Shown here piece after piece: positions 22,126-33,500 of a DNA stretch of 64,000 bases. The notes beneath the pieces were generated by a model. That model did no database searches and was not told the origin of the DNA. It saw nothing but the letters and a program-made list of their open reading frames with translations. Within the stretch, counting starts at the first letter, position 1. Each line of letters opens with the position of its first letter. Made by a program: the position numbers and the translations under genes. The stretch is from Limanda limanda (lineage: Eukaryota; Chordata; Actinopteri; Pleuronectiformes; Pleuronectidae), in NCBI RefSeq assembly GCF_963576545.1, contig NC_083646.1, forward strand, positions 24,440,027 to 24,504,026. Direction: 5' to 3'.

Positions 22126-24117
22126 GTTCATGCAATATAATGATGAAATCTACACACATGACAAGGAACTTTCCTGGGTTTTTCTCTCATTTTCACTGTA
22201 AGAAGAAAAGTGATCTACCTTCTTTCATATTCCCAAATAAGATGTCAAGGCATCTCTCCATCACTGTCATTGGAGAAATGGGTGATGGGTGAAAAACAAA
22301 TGAGCTATGGTTTGTGACAGCTCTGATTGACATTTCTTACATTTGGAGAAAATCTGTTGTGTGATGATGACAGTGTTTCAGTCAAGTCAGGACTTTCATG
22401 TTGAGGCGCCTGCTTGTCTTCTCACGAGCCTCTTTGAGAAACGTTTCGAATTGTGATGAGCTAATTTCATGTTTGACAAAAGGTCAAACTGTGTTAATCT
22501 CAGTTTAGAACCGACAGCACCTGAACAACAACGCACCTGTGCATTACCTGTTTCTGTGCCGAAATATCAAGTGGCCACATGAGTGCACGTCATGCTGACA
22601 GTGAATGACACTCGTTCTCTGGCCTTTGACCATGGTGTTTAAATAAAAATGTACCAAAAAAATATATAGATGCTTACAGGGCAGCAGAGCACCTCACATC
22701 CCACGTTATGCATTTCCACTTTTCTTTAAACCAAAACGATCACATCAGTAAAGCGTCAGTTTATTGCACTGTAATTAATTTAGAGTCCAAATGGTTCCTT
22801 TAAAAAGTGTGTTGTGAAAAGTACAATGTGAAGTGTTGTGATGGCTGTCACCAAGCAGCCGGCGTGCGCCACAGCTCAAAGTGACGTGAGCGCTGAGCGG
22901 CCGCTGGAAATACTGAGGAGAAAAACAAAGTGAAGCAGAGTTGTGTGTGTCACAGCATTGATGGATAATTGAATTCCTTTCCACACTAACTTGGACTTTC
23001 CTGGCTCTTTTTCTTTTAAATGTAATAAATTAAACAGCCTAATAACAACTTAGGTGTCAAAGTGAACTTTTAAGGACAAATCGCTGCATTTACTGTACGC
23101 CATTTTTTTTCCCCCTACAGTTTTATTTGAGCTAATTTAATTTCTTTCTCAAGGGTGGTGAAAACTCGCTGCCTCTTCAAACTTTCAGAGTATGTAATTT
23201 GGTGTAAAACAGTAGCACTTTAGGCGTTCTCCACCAGTGAAATTAAATGGGACCCTGCGGGGTTGTGTTGTAGGGTATTAAGTAATGTTTATTGATGTTT
23301 ATTCTCCGAGGGAGCCGCGTGAAAAAAAAAAATCACTCTTCAGCTTTGATTAATTTCCCCCCTCCCCCTCGCTCCATGTGAACGATGGAGCTGAAGCAAA
23401 ATCGCTCTTTAGCCATGACTAAGAAAGACTACAAGTGGGGCATCTCTCTTTAAAAACCCCTCATGCTGTTTTATGTAAAAAATGGACTGTGACCGTGAGG
23501 ACGTTTTTTTTCTTGAAAAATGATGGCTGGGAGCCTGCAGCACGATTCATCACCTATGAATTTGAACAGCTGCTATGTCTTCTTCCTACCTCTTGTGGAT
23601 GGAGATCGCATTTAACAAGAGCATGGCCTCAGTCGGAACACATTCAGTCTTGTTTTGGTTATTATTCAGGAGGGTAAAGGTCAAACTAACACTCCTAGAA
23701 ATGTTTGGATGCTATCAAAACATAATGTCCTGAATTTGTTTCCAATTATATGTCTTAATTTGGTAGCTTTTGGGTGGCAACTCATGTTAGTTTCATAAAT
23801 TAATAACCCCCTTTTTAATCAATAAGACAAATATAGAATCAGAGTATAACATCTTATTGTGTTTCTTTATAGAGTAAAGGAATATCTGTGCCGCGTTTAT
23901 CTGCTTCCTTCAGCTCTCAGGAATATCTCCACTGTTTGTTTCCTTTTTGAATCACCTTTTCCTAAGTGCTCCTGTGTGTTTCTGCTTGGCTGGCGGCAGG
24001 ACTGACACCTCTCCCCAGATCCGAGCATGTTCAGTCGCCGTCCTGCTTGCCCCCTGTGCCAGCCTGTCATCCTGCCTAACCCATCACTCTCTCACAGCAC
24101 AACAAGTCCCCAACCGT
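22126..24117. other. Unassigned sequence
   Basis: No gene or recognised transposon. Short A/T homopolymers only. Stop codons are frequent in all frames. Confidence 0.45.
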
Positions 24118-24197
24118 CACACAGACAGACACACACAGACAGGCAGACGCACAAGCGTGCACACACACAAACACACACACACACACAAATACACACA
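24118..24197. repeat. (CA)n microsatellite, imperfect
   Basis: CA/CAGA-rich array with many interruptions. Confidence 0.88.
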
Positions 24198-25917
24198 GGG
24201 CAGGAGAGAAAGACAAGGAAACGAAAAATAAAATGAAAGCCATAAAGAAGCAAAGACAGTGTCGCTGCTTCAGGCTGAAACGCGTTTGTCCACTTTCCTG
24301 CTCTTTAACACAAATATGCGCTCATTATATGGAGTAAATGCAAAGAGACAATTTGAGAGCCACTTGTGGAACAAATATACAGTAACCTCACTGACTCTTA
24401 TATACCCACCACTCTGCGTTGCTCCTAGTTTGCTATTTGTGGTAAAAGGTCCTGTTTGATGTGAGCTATAAGCAATGAGAGGCAGCGCTTTACAGTGAAT
24501 TTAGAGCAGCTGAGAGGAGCTGTTATGCATGAAGTGAAGCACAGTTAAAGCCTCTGAGCTGTTCTGAAATCACTGCAAAGCACTGCATCGAGTGGCTTAT
24601 TGCTTTTATAAAATGACATTATTCTAATGTTATTCTTCAGTGGTGCAGTGCAAGCAAAACCGGATTCATTAATATGACTTCATTGGACTCCTATTAAAAA
24701 TCTGATCTCCATCACCTCGGTGCTGTGCAGCTCCAATGAGACGGATGTAATGCAGATTTGTAGTGGTTCAGTTTTTTACTACTTGTCGTAATTATTACAA
24801 TTGTTAACACCAATCAGCACCTGTGATGATATAGAGAGTCAATAATAGGATTGCTGCTTGGCTAAACATTTACAGTTGGTGATTGTCAGTTGCTCCCTTT
24901 AGGTGTCATCATGCAACACTGCAATGTATTTCAAATTATTTTCAATAAATTATTAAATCAAACAATGTTATATAATATGAATTAGTATTATCATTATTAG
25001 TTGTTTTATGGAGTATTTGTCTTTGATTATTATTATTATTTTTTGGGGGGGTTATAATGGGTTAGGATCACAGCTGAAAATGTTTGTGCTGCTGTTTTTT
25101 CTTCAAATGTAATAAATGAAACCTGAAAACGGATTACTAATTCAAATAATAACCATGCTTTCTATTAAAATTAAATGATTAATCTTAATAAATACCGTAT
25201 TTTTAACATTGCATTTTTCCGTGTCTTCTTGATAAATGCTGCTCTACATGGTAAAAATCTGCTACATTTTCTCTTGCTTTTCATGATTTTGTTGGTCTCC
25301 GTTGTCATGCATACTGTTGTCATGCTGCGAAACAGCTAATGTTTCACAGATTTTGGACATTAGCCAATAGACGAACACTGGCACATTTAAAGGACTTAAA
25401 TCACATAAAGGAAATGAAGAGGAGATCTCAGTGGCTTGTGTGTTCGTGGCAGAACACACGAGCCATGGAGGTTGTAACCGTGCAGCAGATGCTCCCTCCT
25501 CAGTCTCAGACACACCCACACCAACCGGAAACCGGCCTTACAATAAGAGACAGCTGTGGTTGCAGGAGGCCAAATCTGCTAATGACCCCCTGTCATATTC
25601 ATTAGGGAGCCTCGTCAGTGTCTGCATGGCTGCAGTGATTGTCGGGCAGTGTGCCGCTTGTTTCCATCAACTGACACCCACTGACACCTTTGCCCACAGA
25701 CACGTTCCCTCACATTCAGGGGTTTTATTTTCCTTTATCCACTTTTAATCAAGAAAAGACAATTTCACTGTCACTGTATCTTGAGTGGAAACTTTTCCAT
25801 CGAAACAGTTGATGTTTGACAAAAGAACAGAAGGAAGTGCGATTAACATCTTCCTGATATTGAACGGCAGCCAACATCTGTCATTAGCTTTGCTTTAAGA
25901 CGTCATCACTGAACAAT
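24198..25917. other. Unassigned sequence with possible regulatory patches
   Basis: No gene. Two repeat-free patches (24560-24740 and 25560-25720) have the mixed texture of conserved noncoding DNA, with ATTCATTA and CATTAATATG motifs. Between them lies AT-rich sequence. Confidence 0.35.
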
Positions 25918-25925
25918 CGCTACAC

Positions 25926-26244
25926 CAGTGGTTCTCAAAGTATTTCTGTCATGCCCCACTTTGGGTCTAAAATATTTGTCATGCCCCAACCGCTCCCCCG
26001 CCACAACGAAATGGGCCAGGTTTAACATGTGTATTTACAAAACATACACATGAACATTAAATCCACATTACTTTCAGGAATTTCTGACAAAAATTTGTCG
26101 CTTATTTAAAAACATAGTGCCATAACTTTGCTTAAATTCAACATAATTGAAGTACTTTTGGTGACATGTATCACTACATTCCTCCATCAGTCTGTACTGA
26201 TTAAAAATTTATTCAATTAAAATCACACAGTTTGAGAATCACTG
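25926..26244. mobile_element. hAT-type MITE with perfect 8-bp target duplication
   Basis: A 319-bp element beginning CAGTGGTTCTCAAAG and ending CAGTTTGAGAATCACTG. These termini are inverted repeats of the classic hAT (Charlie/Tip100-like) CAGTGGTTCTCAAA type. It is flanked by identical CGCTACAC words at 25918-25925 and 26245-26252, the 8-bp duplication expected from hAT insertion. The interior is noncoding and includes a degraded 'tcatgcccca' direct pair. It must have been mobilised in trans. Confidence 0.95.
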
Positions 26245-26252
26245 CGCTACAC

Positions 26253-26819
26253 CCAAGTTGGTGCGAGACGGTGTCAATAAAGCGGTGCTTAACAAAGTGT
26301 TGATAAATAGAAAGCAGACCTGTGATACGTTATATTCTAAAAAATATATACATATCAAAGTGTTTTTCTCCCTAAAAGACCCCATCCTCACAAAACCTCC
26401 ACCGTGGTAAGTAACCTCCTCTACACTCCACAATGAAACAATGGGAGAAGTATGAATAAGTGTAACACCAGTCAGACAACAAACTCAAACTGCAACACAC
26501 ATCACACCAGCCGAGAACTTCGCGTCCAAACTTTTATTCATTCCGCGCAGGAAGACAAAAGTGCTAGTTGATGCACTATTTGTAGCAGGAGAGAGAGTTG
26601 CATCAGTCCTTTCAGTTCTGACTGAAGTCAATAAGAGCCATGTTGCCTCATATTTGTCCCTCCCCCCCCCCCTCCCCCGCAGCACACTGCATTGTGGGAC
26701 ATGCCGTTGGTTTATCTCTCTCTGCTGCTTGTCTGTCGGGTCGTCCGAGCGTCAGCCTTGTCCATGTTCTGTTCTGCTCCTTCTCTCCCTCTGCCCTAAA
26801 AGAATGACAGGGCTGTGAA
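26253..26819. other. Unassigned sequence
   Basis: No recognised feature apart from a C run near 26664-26675. Confidence 0.45.
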
Positions 26820-27060
26820 AGGCCCGGCTGTCACGATCCTTCAATAGCAGCCGGCTAATTGCTGACCCTAACAGGCCCAATTAGCACTTACAAGCTTGGC
26901 GCAGGGGCCCCTGGGAGCCGTCTGCGCAGACATGGGGACGAGACGTGGCCGCACGGCAGTAATGCAGCCACTCTTCTTTCTATCTGCTTCTCTCTTGGCT
27001 TTATTACCCCTGCCGCCTCTATCTCCATCTCTCTCCATCTCTTTCCATCTTTCACCCATC
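26820..27060. promoter_or_regulatory. Candidate conserved noncoding block
   Basis: Repeat-free, fairly GC-rich sequence with paired homeodomain-type cores GGCTAATTGCTGA and CCCAATTAGCAC 25-30 bp apart. No evidence of coding. Conservation is untested, so this is a texture-based suggestion. Confidence 0.25.
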
Positions 27061-27549
27061 CTTTAGTCTCTGCCTGCCCGGGCCAGGCTCTTTGCTGAGG
27101 CCCCCAGAGCCCTCCTCAGAGGAATCTCTTGAAGTGCAGGGAATCAAAGGCAGAAGAGCGCTCTGGGAAAGCTGGCTGAGCGAGAGAAAGGGGCTGCGGC
27201 GCCGGAGCTGCTATCACGACAGCAACAAGCGTGTAATCAGCGCTCTTTTAAAGTGGCTTCTCAAAGAGCGTGAGGGCTAATGTGCACAACTTAGACTGAT
27301 ATTTTCGATAAAGCCCCACATTTAGCAACTGGCAAATACATCAGCCCGGCTGTTCTCTTTTGAGTGTGAAATGTGATAAAGACATACATCTCCCCACTGA
27401 TAAGGGAAAACGCGGGGAGGAGCTGGAGCGCTCGCCACACAAAAGAAGTCTGTCAGGACATTGAGAGTTTGGTGGTTTTACAAGCCATAATTCCCCCCCT
27501 CCGCTAAAAAAAGACAGAAGAAGAAGAAGGAGGAGAAAAAAACCAGCAG
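27061..27549. other. Unassigned sequence
   Basis: No gene or repeat recognised; an AAG/GGA-rich stretch lies at 27510-27540. Confidence 0.4.
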
Positions 27550-27870
27550 AGAGGAAGATGATTAACGTGGGCCGGACTGCTCGTCCCTCATCTATTCTGT
27601 TATCTTCATTATTTGGAAGGCATTAAAAGAGGCCATGGATGGCAGCTTGGGGAGAGGGGCTCAGGAGGTGGGGGGGGGGGGGGTTTCTCTGTGCTGGGAT
27701 ACTAATTACAGTGTCCACTAATAGCGCCTCAAGTAAACCAGGCCAATGCATCTTGCTTGATGAGAACATGCATCAACCAGCTTAATTGAGAGTAAAATGA
27801 GGCAGGCGTGCCACAGGACCTATTAATCAACATTGATGAATGAAAGTGTAATTAGATGTGGAAATACAAA
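27550..27870. promoter_or_regulatory. Candidate conserved noncoding block
   Basis: Apart from a 14-G run at 27670-27683, the block is repeat-free and carries several TAATTA-like cores (ACTAATTACAG, CTTAATTGAG, TATTAATCAAC, GTAATTAGATG). This clustering resembles homeobox-bound enhancers of developmental genes; function is inferred only. Confidence 0.28.
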
Positions 27871-28401
27871 AAAAAAGGGGGGGAAAGGAAAAGCAATCGG
27901 TTAACTTAAAGTTAAGGCCATAGTTGTTAACTAACACCTTGCAATATTGCGCACATTAGGCTTTATCTTTCAGACACCGCTTTCCCTGCACAACTTTTTT
28001 TCAGAGAAATATAAAAGGTAGGAGTGTGTTTGCTGAGGCATCGTTTTGATTGCGTAGATATTGTTCTTCCTGCACATTAATAGTGAGTATTGCTGCACCT
28101 GCATTACGGAGTGCACCTGCTGCACAACACACACTCCAGACTAATTAGTTAATTCAAAGCGCCTCCATCAACTTCAGCACTCTATACCTCCGTCTCCGCT
28201 CTTTACATTACATTACATTACATTACATTACATTTCAATTACCTGACGCTTTTATCCAAAGCGACAATAAGTGCATTCAACCCCGAGGGTACAAACCCAG
28301 AACAACAAGAATCAAGAAAGTACACGTTCTTCAAAAATAAAGCAAAACTACAAAATGCTATAAGTAAGTGCCATTCAAGTGCTACTAAATTGTTAGTTTC
28401 A

Positions 28402-28835
28402 AAAATTGTTAGTAATTTTTTTTTTTATTTTAATTTTTTTTTTTTTATTCAAGGTATATATATAAACTTTAATACAGGCTCAGGGCCCACAGAGAAAAAA
28501 CAACAACAATACATACAATCAATACATTACATAAAAATATACAGGGAAAGACGGGCTAAAAAAGGGACTCATGCCAGTGTTCCCAGATCTTGGATGTGTA
28601 TTTGACAGAGCTGCGGCCAGGGTCTGTCATAAGATCAATTATTAAATTTGTCGAGCGGTCCAGCCGACTCATAAACTTAAAAGTTAGGTTCGTCAGCAAG
28701 GCCATGAAGGTGGTTAGACCCATATTACAAAACAACTCACTGGCTCTAGTACTCCTGGGTTTCTTCAAGAGTATCCTAAGACAGTCATTATAGGCTACTT
28801 TCAACCTACGCAAGCTCTCCTTCTTGTAATTCACC
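28402..28835 (-). mobile_element. Second LINE fragment inserted in the first
   Basis: Reverse-strand 92-codon frame (28556-28834) with LKVAYNDCLRILLKKPRSTR, ASELFCNMGLTTFMALL, KFMSRLDRS and VKYTSKIWEHW, recognisable as the C-terminal region of another non-LTR retrotransposon ORF2. On the - strand it ends in an A-rich tail (T-rich at 28412-28451 on +). It sits inside the LINE at 28202-29107, so it is the younger insertion. Confidence 0.8.
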
Positions 28836-29067
28836 CAGAGTGGAGCTGAAGAGGTATGTTTTTAGTTTGCGGCGTAAGATGTGTAAACTTTCTGACGTCC
28901 GGATGTCGATGGGGAGCTCATTCCACCATTTAGGAGCCAGGACAGCAAACAGTCGTGATTTTGACGAGTGTGTAGCTCGCAGTGAAGGAGCAACGAGCCG
29001 ATTGGCCGAAGCAGAGCCGAGTGAACGGGCTGGGGTGTAAAGTTGGACCATGTCCTGGATGTAGACT

Positions 29068-29106
29068 GGACCGGATCCTTTCACAGCACGGTAAAGGATC
29101 CGGTCC
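29068..29106. repeat. Perfect 14-bp inverted repeat inside the LINE
   Basis: GGACCGGATCCTTT (29068-29081) and AAAGGATCCGGTCC (29093-29106) are exact inverse copies around an 11-nt loop. The right arm stands where the remembered family consensus diverges, so it may be a templated duplication made at the 5' truncation point. Confidence 0.85.
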
Positions 29107-29573
29107 GCTCTCCTCTGGACAGTTGTGATATTGCTAATATGGTCCACTCCATGTTGCACTGCCACTGCTACATCCGGCACTGGATTAAGCAGGTGTGACA
29201 CCTGAATTTGCGTAACTATCCATATGAATAACGTCTCGTCCCTGGCAGTGCGCTCCAGGCAAACAACCATCACCGTTTTTAACATGATCATGTCAACACT
29301 TTCCAGGGTTATTTAATGTCATGAGACTTGGGATCTGCGCATGATGTAGCGTGACATATTCAGCCTTAATCTGTGTTTATTGTTCGTCATATTTATCTTG
29401 TGTTGCAGCGTTTCCACTCCCTGACATTGACATTCATTGCCGGTCCTGTGCAGCCCCATGAGCTATGTGAATAAACACAGCAAACACACAACACCCTTGA
29501 AACGCCATAATCCCTTTTGTTTTGGTGGAGGCTCTTTTCGCTGTGTATGCAATTGGGAAAGCCTCTCTGTCTC

Positions 29574-29574
<1 letters not shown>

Positions 29575-29612
<38 letters not shown>

Positions 29613-29638
29613 ACACACACACACACACACACAGACAC
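29575..29638. repeat. (CA)n microsatellite, interrupted
   Basis: CA array with two CAGA interruptions. Confidence 0.96.
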
Positions 29639-30049
29639 ATGGAGACATACAAACAGACTCTGAGGCACAAATCAACATGCGTGCACACACACACGCACAC
29701 ACCTTCATCCCTCTCTCTGCTCACTTTCCTTTCAAAAGCTCTTATCTATTTATAGACTTTGATATGTAAACCTATGAAATCTTACCTCAGGCGAGACAAT
29801 CAGGCCTGTTCTTCTTCAATCCGCTGGAATCAAAAGACAGAAAGGGGAACAAAAAAAACAGATGAGAAAAGCGAAACACAAAAGAGACACAATGTAAGAA
29901 GAGAGAGGCAGAGGCCTGGTTGTAGTCGAGGGTGGATAATTACAGCCAGAGACAAGGCAGATTTGGACAACGTTTTCACAAAATGTTTCCTGAAGAGGAG
30001 ACTGACAGAGGAAGCAATGTGTTTTATTTTAGAACCACAGCTTACATCG
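29639..30049. other. Unassigned sequence
   Basis: Purine-rich + strand at 29825-29915; nothing recognised. Confidence 0.4.
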
Positions 30050-30579
30050 CCTCCCATCGCTTTGCATTAAAAGAGCAGGACGGCGCCGCTGCGCTGGCGG
30101 AGGAGGAAAGGAGGCCGGCGATCTGTCATGGGGCGGTGCTCCCGATATCGGAGACGTGCCGTAATGAAGTGGACATCGGGGGAAATAAACGCGGCAGATT
30201 TACCAAATTTGGCGAGCAGCAAGTCTAACGCAGCCTAGCAGCGTGGGGCACGAGAGGTCAGCTCCATTTTCTCCTGCGCTCACTGACATCATCGAAAATG
30301 GCCCGGCTGAAATTAGCCTAACCCCAGAATGACATATCTCTCTGCATAAGCCGTGCGGACGCGACGAGCGGCTGAACGTGAAAACCAAATCAACACATTG
30401 TTTTTGCGATGTCAGAAGCAGCCAGGAAATGACCATCACGGGCTGGCTCGGGGATATTTGTTGTCAAAACGGGAGCCCGGCAAACGGTTTGAAATATTCT
30501 AATCCAGCCAATCTTGACTCGTCGGGGTCATTATGCAGGCTTGACCTCGTTCTGTAGGGACGGATCTGCGCCCAGCGAA
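30050..30579. promoter_or_regulatory. Candidate conserved noncoding block
   Basis: A repeat-free 500-bp region with higher GC and many CpG dinucleotides relative to its neighbours (gacggcgccgctgcgctggc, cggacgcgacgagcggc). Overlapping 79-103 codon frames are open here, as expected in GC-rich DNA, but show no domain. Could be an enhancer or small CpG-rich element; not demonstrated. Confidence 0.25.
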
Positions 30580-30594
30580 GGGGGGGGGGGGGGG
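30580..30594. repeat. Poly-G run, 15 bp
   Basis: Uninterrupted G15 followed by CGG. Confidence 0.95.
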
Positions 30595-33500
30595 CGGACA
30601 GGGCTGTCTGCAGGAACACGTGGAACTTCCTCCGTCAATAAGTGTGACGCATGTTGGCTTCAGAGACGGGTGGCTGCCTGGTGGAAGTAGCACGACACCC
30701 GTTGACTCTAGAGCCCTTTACGCCCCCGGCAGCAAACAAGACAACACAGATCCAGTCAGTTTTATAGAAAGAGAGAAAACACACAGTGTCGGAGCCGTGG
30801 AGCCTTGAACTATTGTTCTGTGTGAAGAGAAGCTTTGTATTTTAACACAGAAAATCCCTTGTTGGCCAATTATAGATAACATAACACATTAACATATAGA
30901 TACAGCATATAGTGTTCCTATAAATATATATTTATTGATTTGCCCATATGCTTGCATCACATTCTGTGAATGGATTTGGCAGCACTTGAAGCCCTGAAGC
31001 CAAACAAAAGAGACATTAATAACAATGGTAGTTACAATGCATTTAACATATATTATTTCTTAATTTCTATAAAAAGCAGTTTGTATTAGATTTAGCTGAA
31101 TGTAACTTTAAAATGCTACCTGCCTGATAATACAAATAAATGTATATAAAAATAGTAGTTTCAGCTCATCCTCTTGCTTATACTTAGAAATATAGAGAAA
31201 CATCCTAATATTATTTCCTTATATATCCTGATTATATATATATCACTATGCCTTTGGGGACCAATTCATTCATTAAAAGTATAAAAGTATTTTTCTGTTA
31301 ACATCATAACTTGATTCAGATACAAATTACTTTTTTCCCGAAACATACACATGCACACAACATTCACCAGTGTTATTATAAAGCAGCCAGACAATATGTG
31401 AATAAACTCAGATTTCGGACGCCCTCCCTCGCTCCACATCACCTCCTCCGAGCGCTGATGAACTGATGATTTCCCCCCCACCTCCATCACTGTACCCCTA
31501 CATGGGCGGAGAAAGAGGCAATCCTCTTTGCTGTCTCCCTGTGTCTCAGAAATAATAAATACACTTTTTTTTAATGGTCGACTTTATGTTGCTTTTGCAG
31601 CAGAGCTGTCGCTCGGGTAGTAACACTAAAGATGCAATCAGGGCGGTCGGCGGGTGGAAGATGGACGAGTGAGCGGGACAGGTGGACAGGTGAGATAAGG
31701 AGGTTTTGTGAGAGGCAGTCAGGCCTGGATTTGTGTGGCTGTCCGCTGCCGGACGCTTAATAGCTGATGGCAAGCTGTGATTGTGATGAACATTTTAAAT
31801 CTCTGGTCCAGTTTGCCTTGACCTTTTTCCTTCTTGTCTTCTGTTGTATCCCGGTCCTGGCACCTCATCTGTTGAGCGATATTAGTGTTTTTGTTTCGCT
31901 GTGCTCGTCGTTTGCCCTCAACTGAGGGATTTATGTAATAGTGCGGCTGTTTTTATAGAAATAAAAAAGTACCACACGTCTGTTGGATCTGTGAATTCCT
32001 GGTTTACTTGTGAGTTTTTCTGACCTTCATCTGTTGGTAGCTGTAGTTTTGGTTTGATATTTGAGTTGTAGAGTTTTTGAGATTTCAGCCTCAATAATTA
32101 AAATGAAGGAGAATGGTAATTTTGATATGGTGAAATATTTTGTTTAAAAAAAGGACACACATCTGGTGGAAGATCCATTAGATCCATATTCACATCATGT
32201 GACCTAACATTCCTATAAATCATGTATTGACCTGCATCTTTTCATAGTTCGCAGCATGTGTGTTGTTTGAACTTTTTGTTTTTAGATCAATTAATCCACA
32301 AATCTGTAAAAACAATGGCACATCTAAGGGTGGGGCCGGGGGGGCAGTGCTGTGAACTGGTGATGCCAGATAACAAAAGTGACAGAGACATGAAAGCAAC
32401 AGCAACGCAACAAGCAATGCAACTAAGTCAACTCCAGAACGGGTGACACTTGGGGTCGGTCTGTTTTTACTGATCATAAGGTTTAATGTGCAATTCAGCA
32501 GATGCATTCAGGTTGTTGAATAAGACTTTGTTTTACAAAGTAATTATTTAATCGGCCAATTGATCATCTTGCACAGGAATGATGATTTTCATTAATTGAC
32601 GATTGACAATTTGTAGTGGTCATTTTAAGCCTGCATTTGAAAACCTTTATATGTTAAACTTTGACTAGGTATTTGGTGTAAAGCAGTGTAAAGGAATCAG
32701 CTGTACTTGTACAATCTACTGTGATCAAATACATTCTTTTCTGCTGTCAGTCAATCCACAAATCATTTCCCATGACGAATTCCCACTGTCACTTATTTGT
32801 TTCCCTGGAAAAACTTTGTGGTGCAAAAGGGTTTTTTCTGTGTTTGGTCCGTGGCAGAATCAGCAGAGGTTCTCTCCAGAGGGAGACGGAGCAGAAACAG
32901 AAGAAGAGCTGGTGTTGTGTGCAGCAGCAGCAGCTGTGGCTCATCAGATAATGTGAAGGGCTCCATCTACAAATACACAAACTTCATCCACAGGAAGCCG
33001 TCCCAGTGGTGGATGGAGGCCACACTGTTCGATTGAAATGATATTTTTCGAAAGCACATCTTACGAATGACACTGGAGAGCAACAAACCAAAACCAGAAC
33101 AAATCCTGGTGGTTTGCTGCATTAAGATTACACCATGGTAAAATGTTCAGACTAATGTAAAACAACAGCTACACATGGGAAGAAACGTGGCTTATTGTCA
33201 ATGTAAAAATACAAAACGAGCGTGTACATTTCCATACGGCTCAGTCTCTGGCTGCTTAGCCTCTCTGGGAGTGATCGATGCTCTCTGGCCCACTCTCTGA
33301 TGAGAGAGTCATCCTTTTGTTTTCCGTTGCTGGCGGATTTGAGGCAAAGTTTGATGGATGTGGGTGGACTTGTCACACGTGGGTGTGTTATCTCTTTGTT
33401 GTGTGAAATGGAGACAAAAGAAGAGGAGTGGAGGAGAAGACTGTGATTTTTATCTCTGAAGTGCAAAAATGTTTCTCGGCGCAACATGGGAGGGAGTGGG

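Larger units (their letters stand above)
28202..29107 (-). mobile_element. LINE 3' end with coding tail and (TTACA)n terminus
   Basis: A reverse-strand non-LTR retrotransposon 3' end. The upper part (28836-29107) encodes the C-terminal tail of ORF2: GSGPVYIQDMVQLYTPA, NRLVAPSLRATHSSKSRLFA, PKWWNELPIDIRTSESLH and RRKLKTYLF, a set typical of L2/Rex-like fish LINEs. The 3' untranslated part is at 28236-28400 (gcttttatccaaagcgacaa) and ends in six TTACA units at 28202-28235. A second LINE (28402-28835) is inserted between coding tail and terminus. Truncated and inactive. Confidence 0.85.

Noticed and set aside
28202..28235. Pentanucleotide TTACA array as an independent satellite
   Set aside because: It is the terminal tail of the adjacent reverse-strand LINE, not a separate satellite.
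29575..29638. CRISPR-like or direct-repeat array
   Set aside because: Simple CA dinucleotide repeat without spacers; the genome is eukaryotic.
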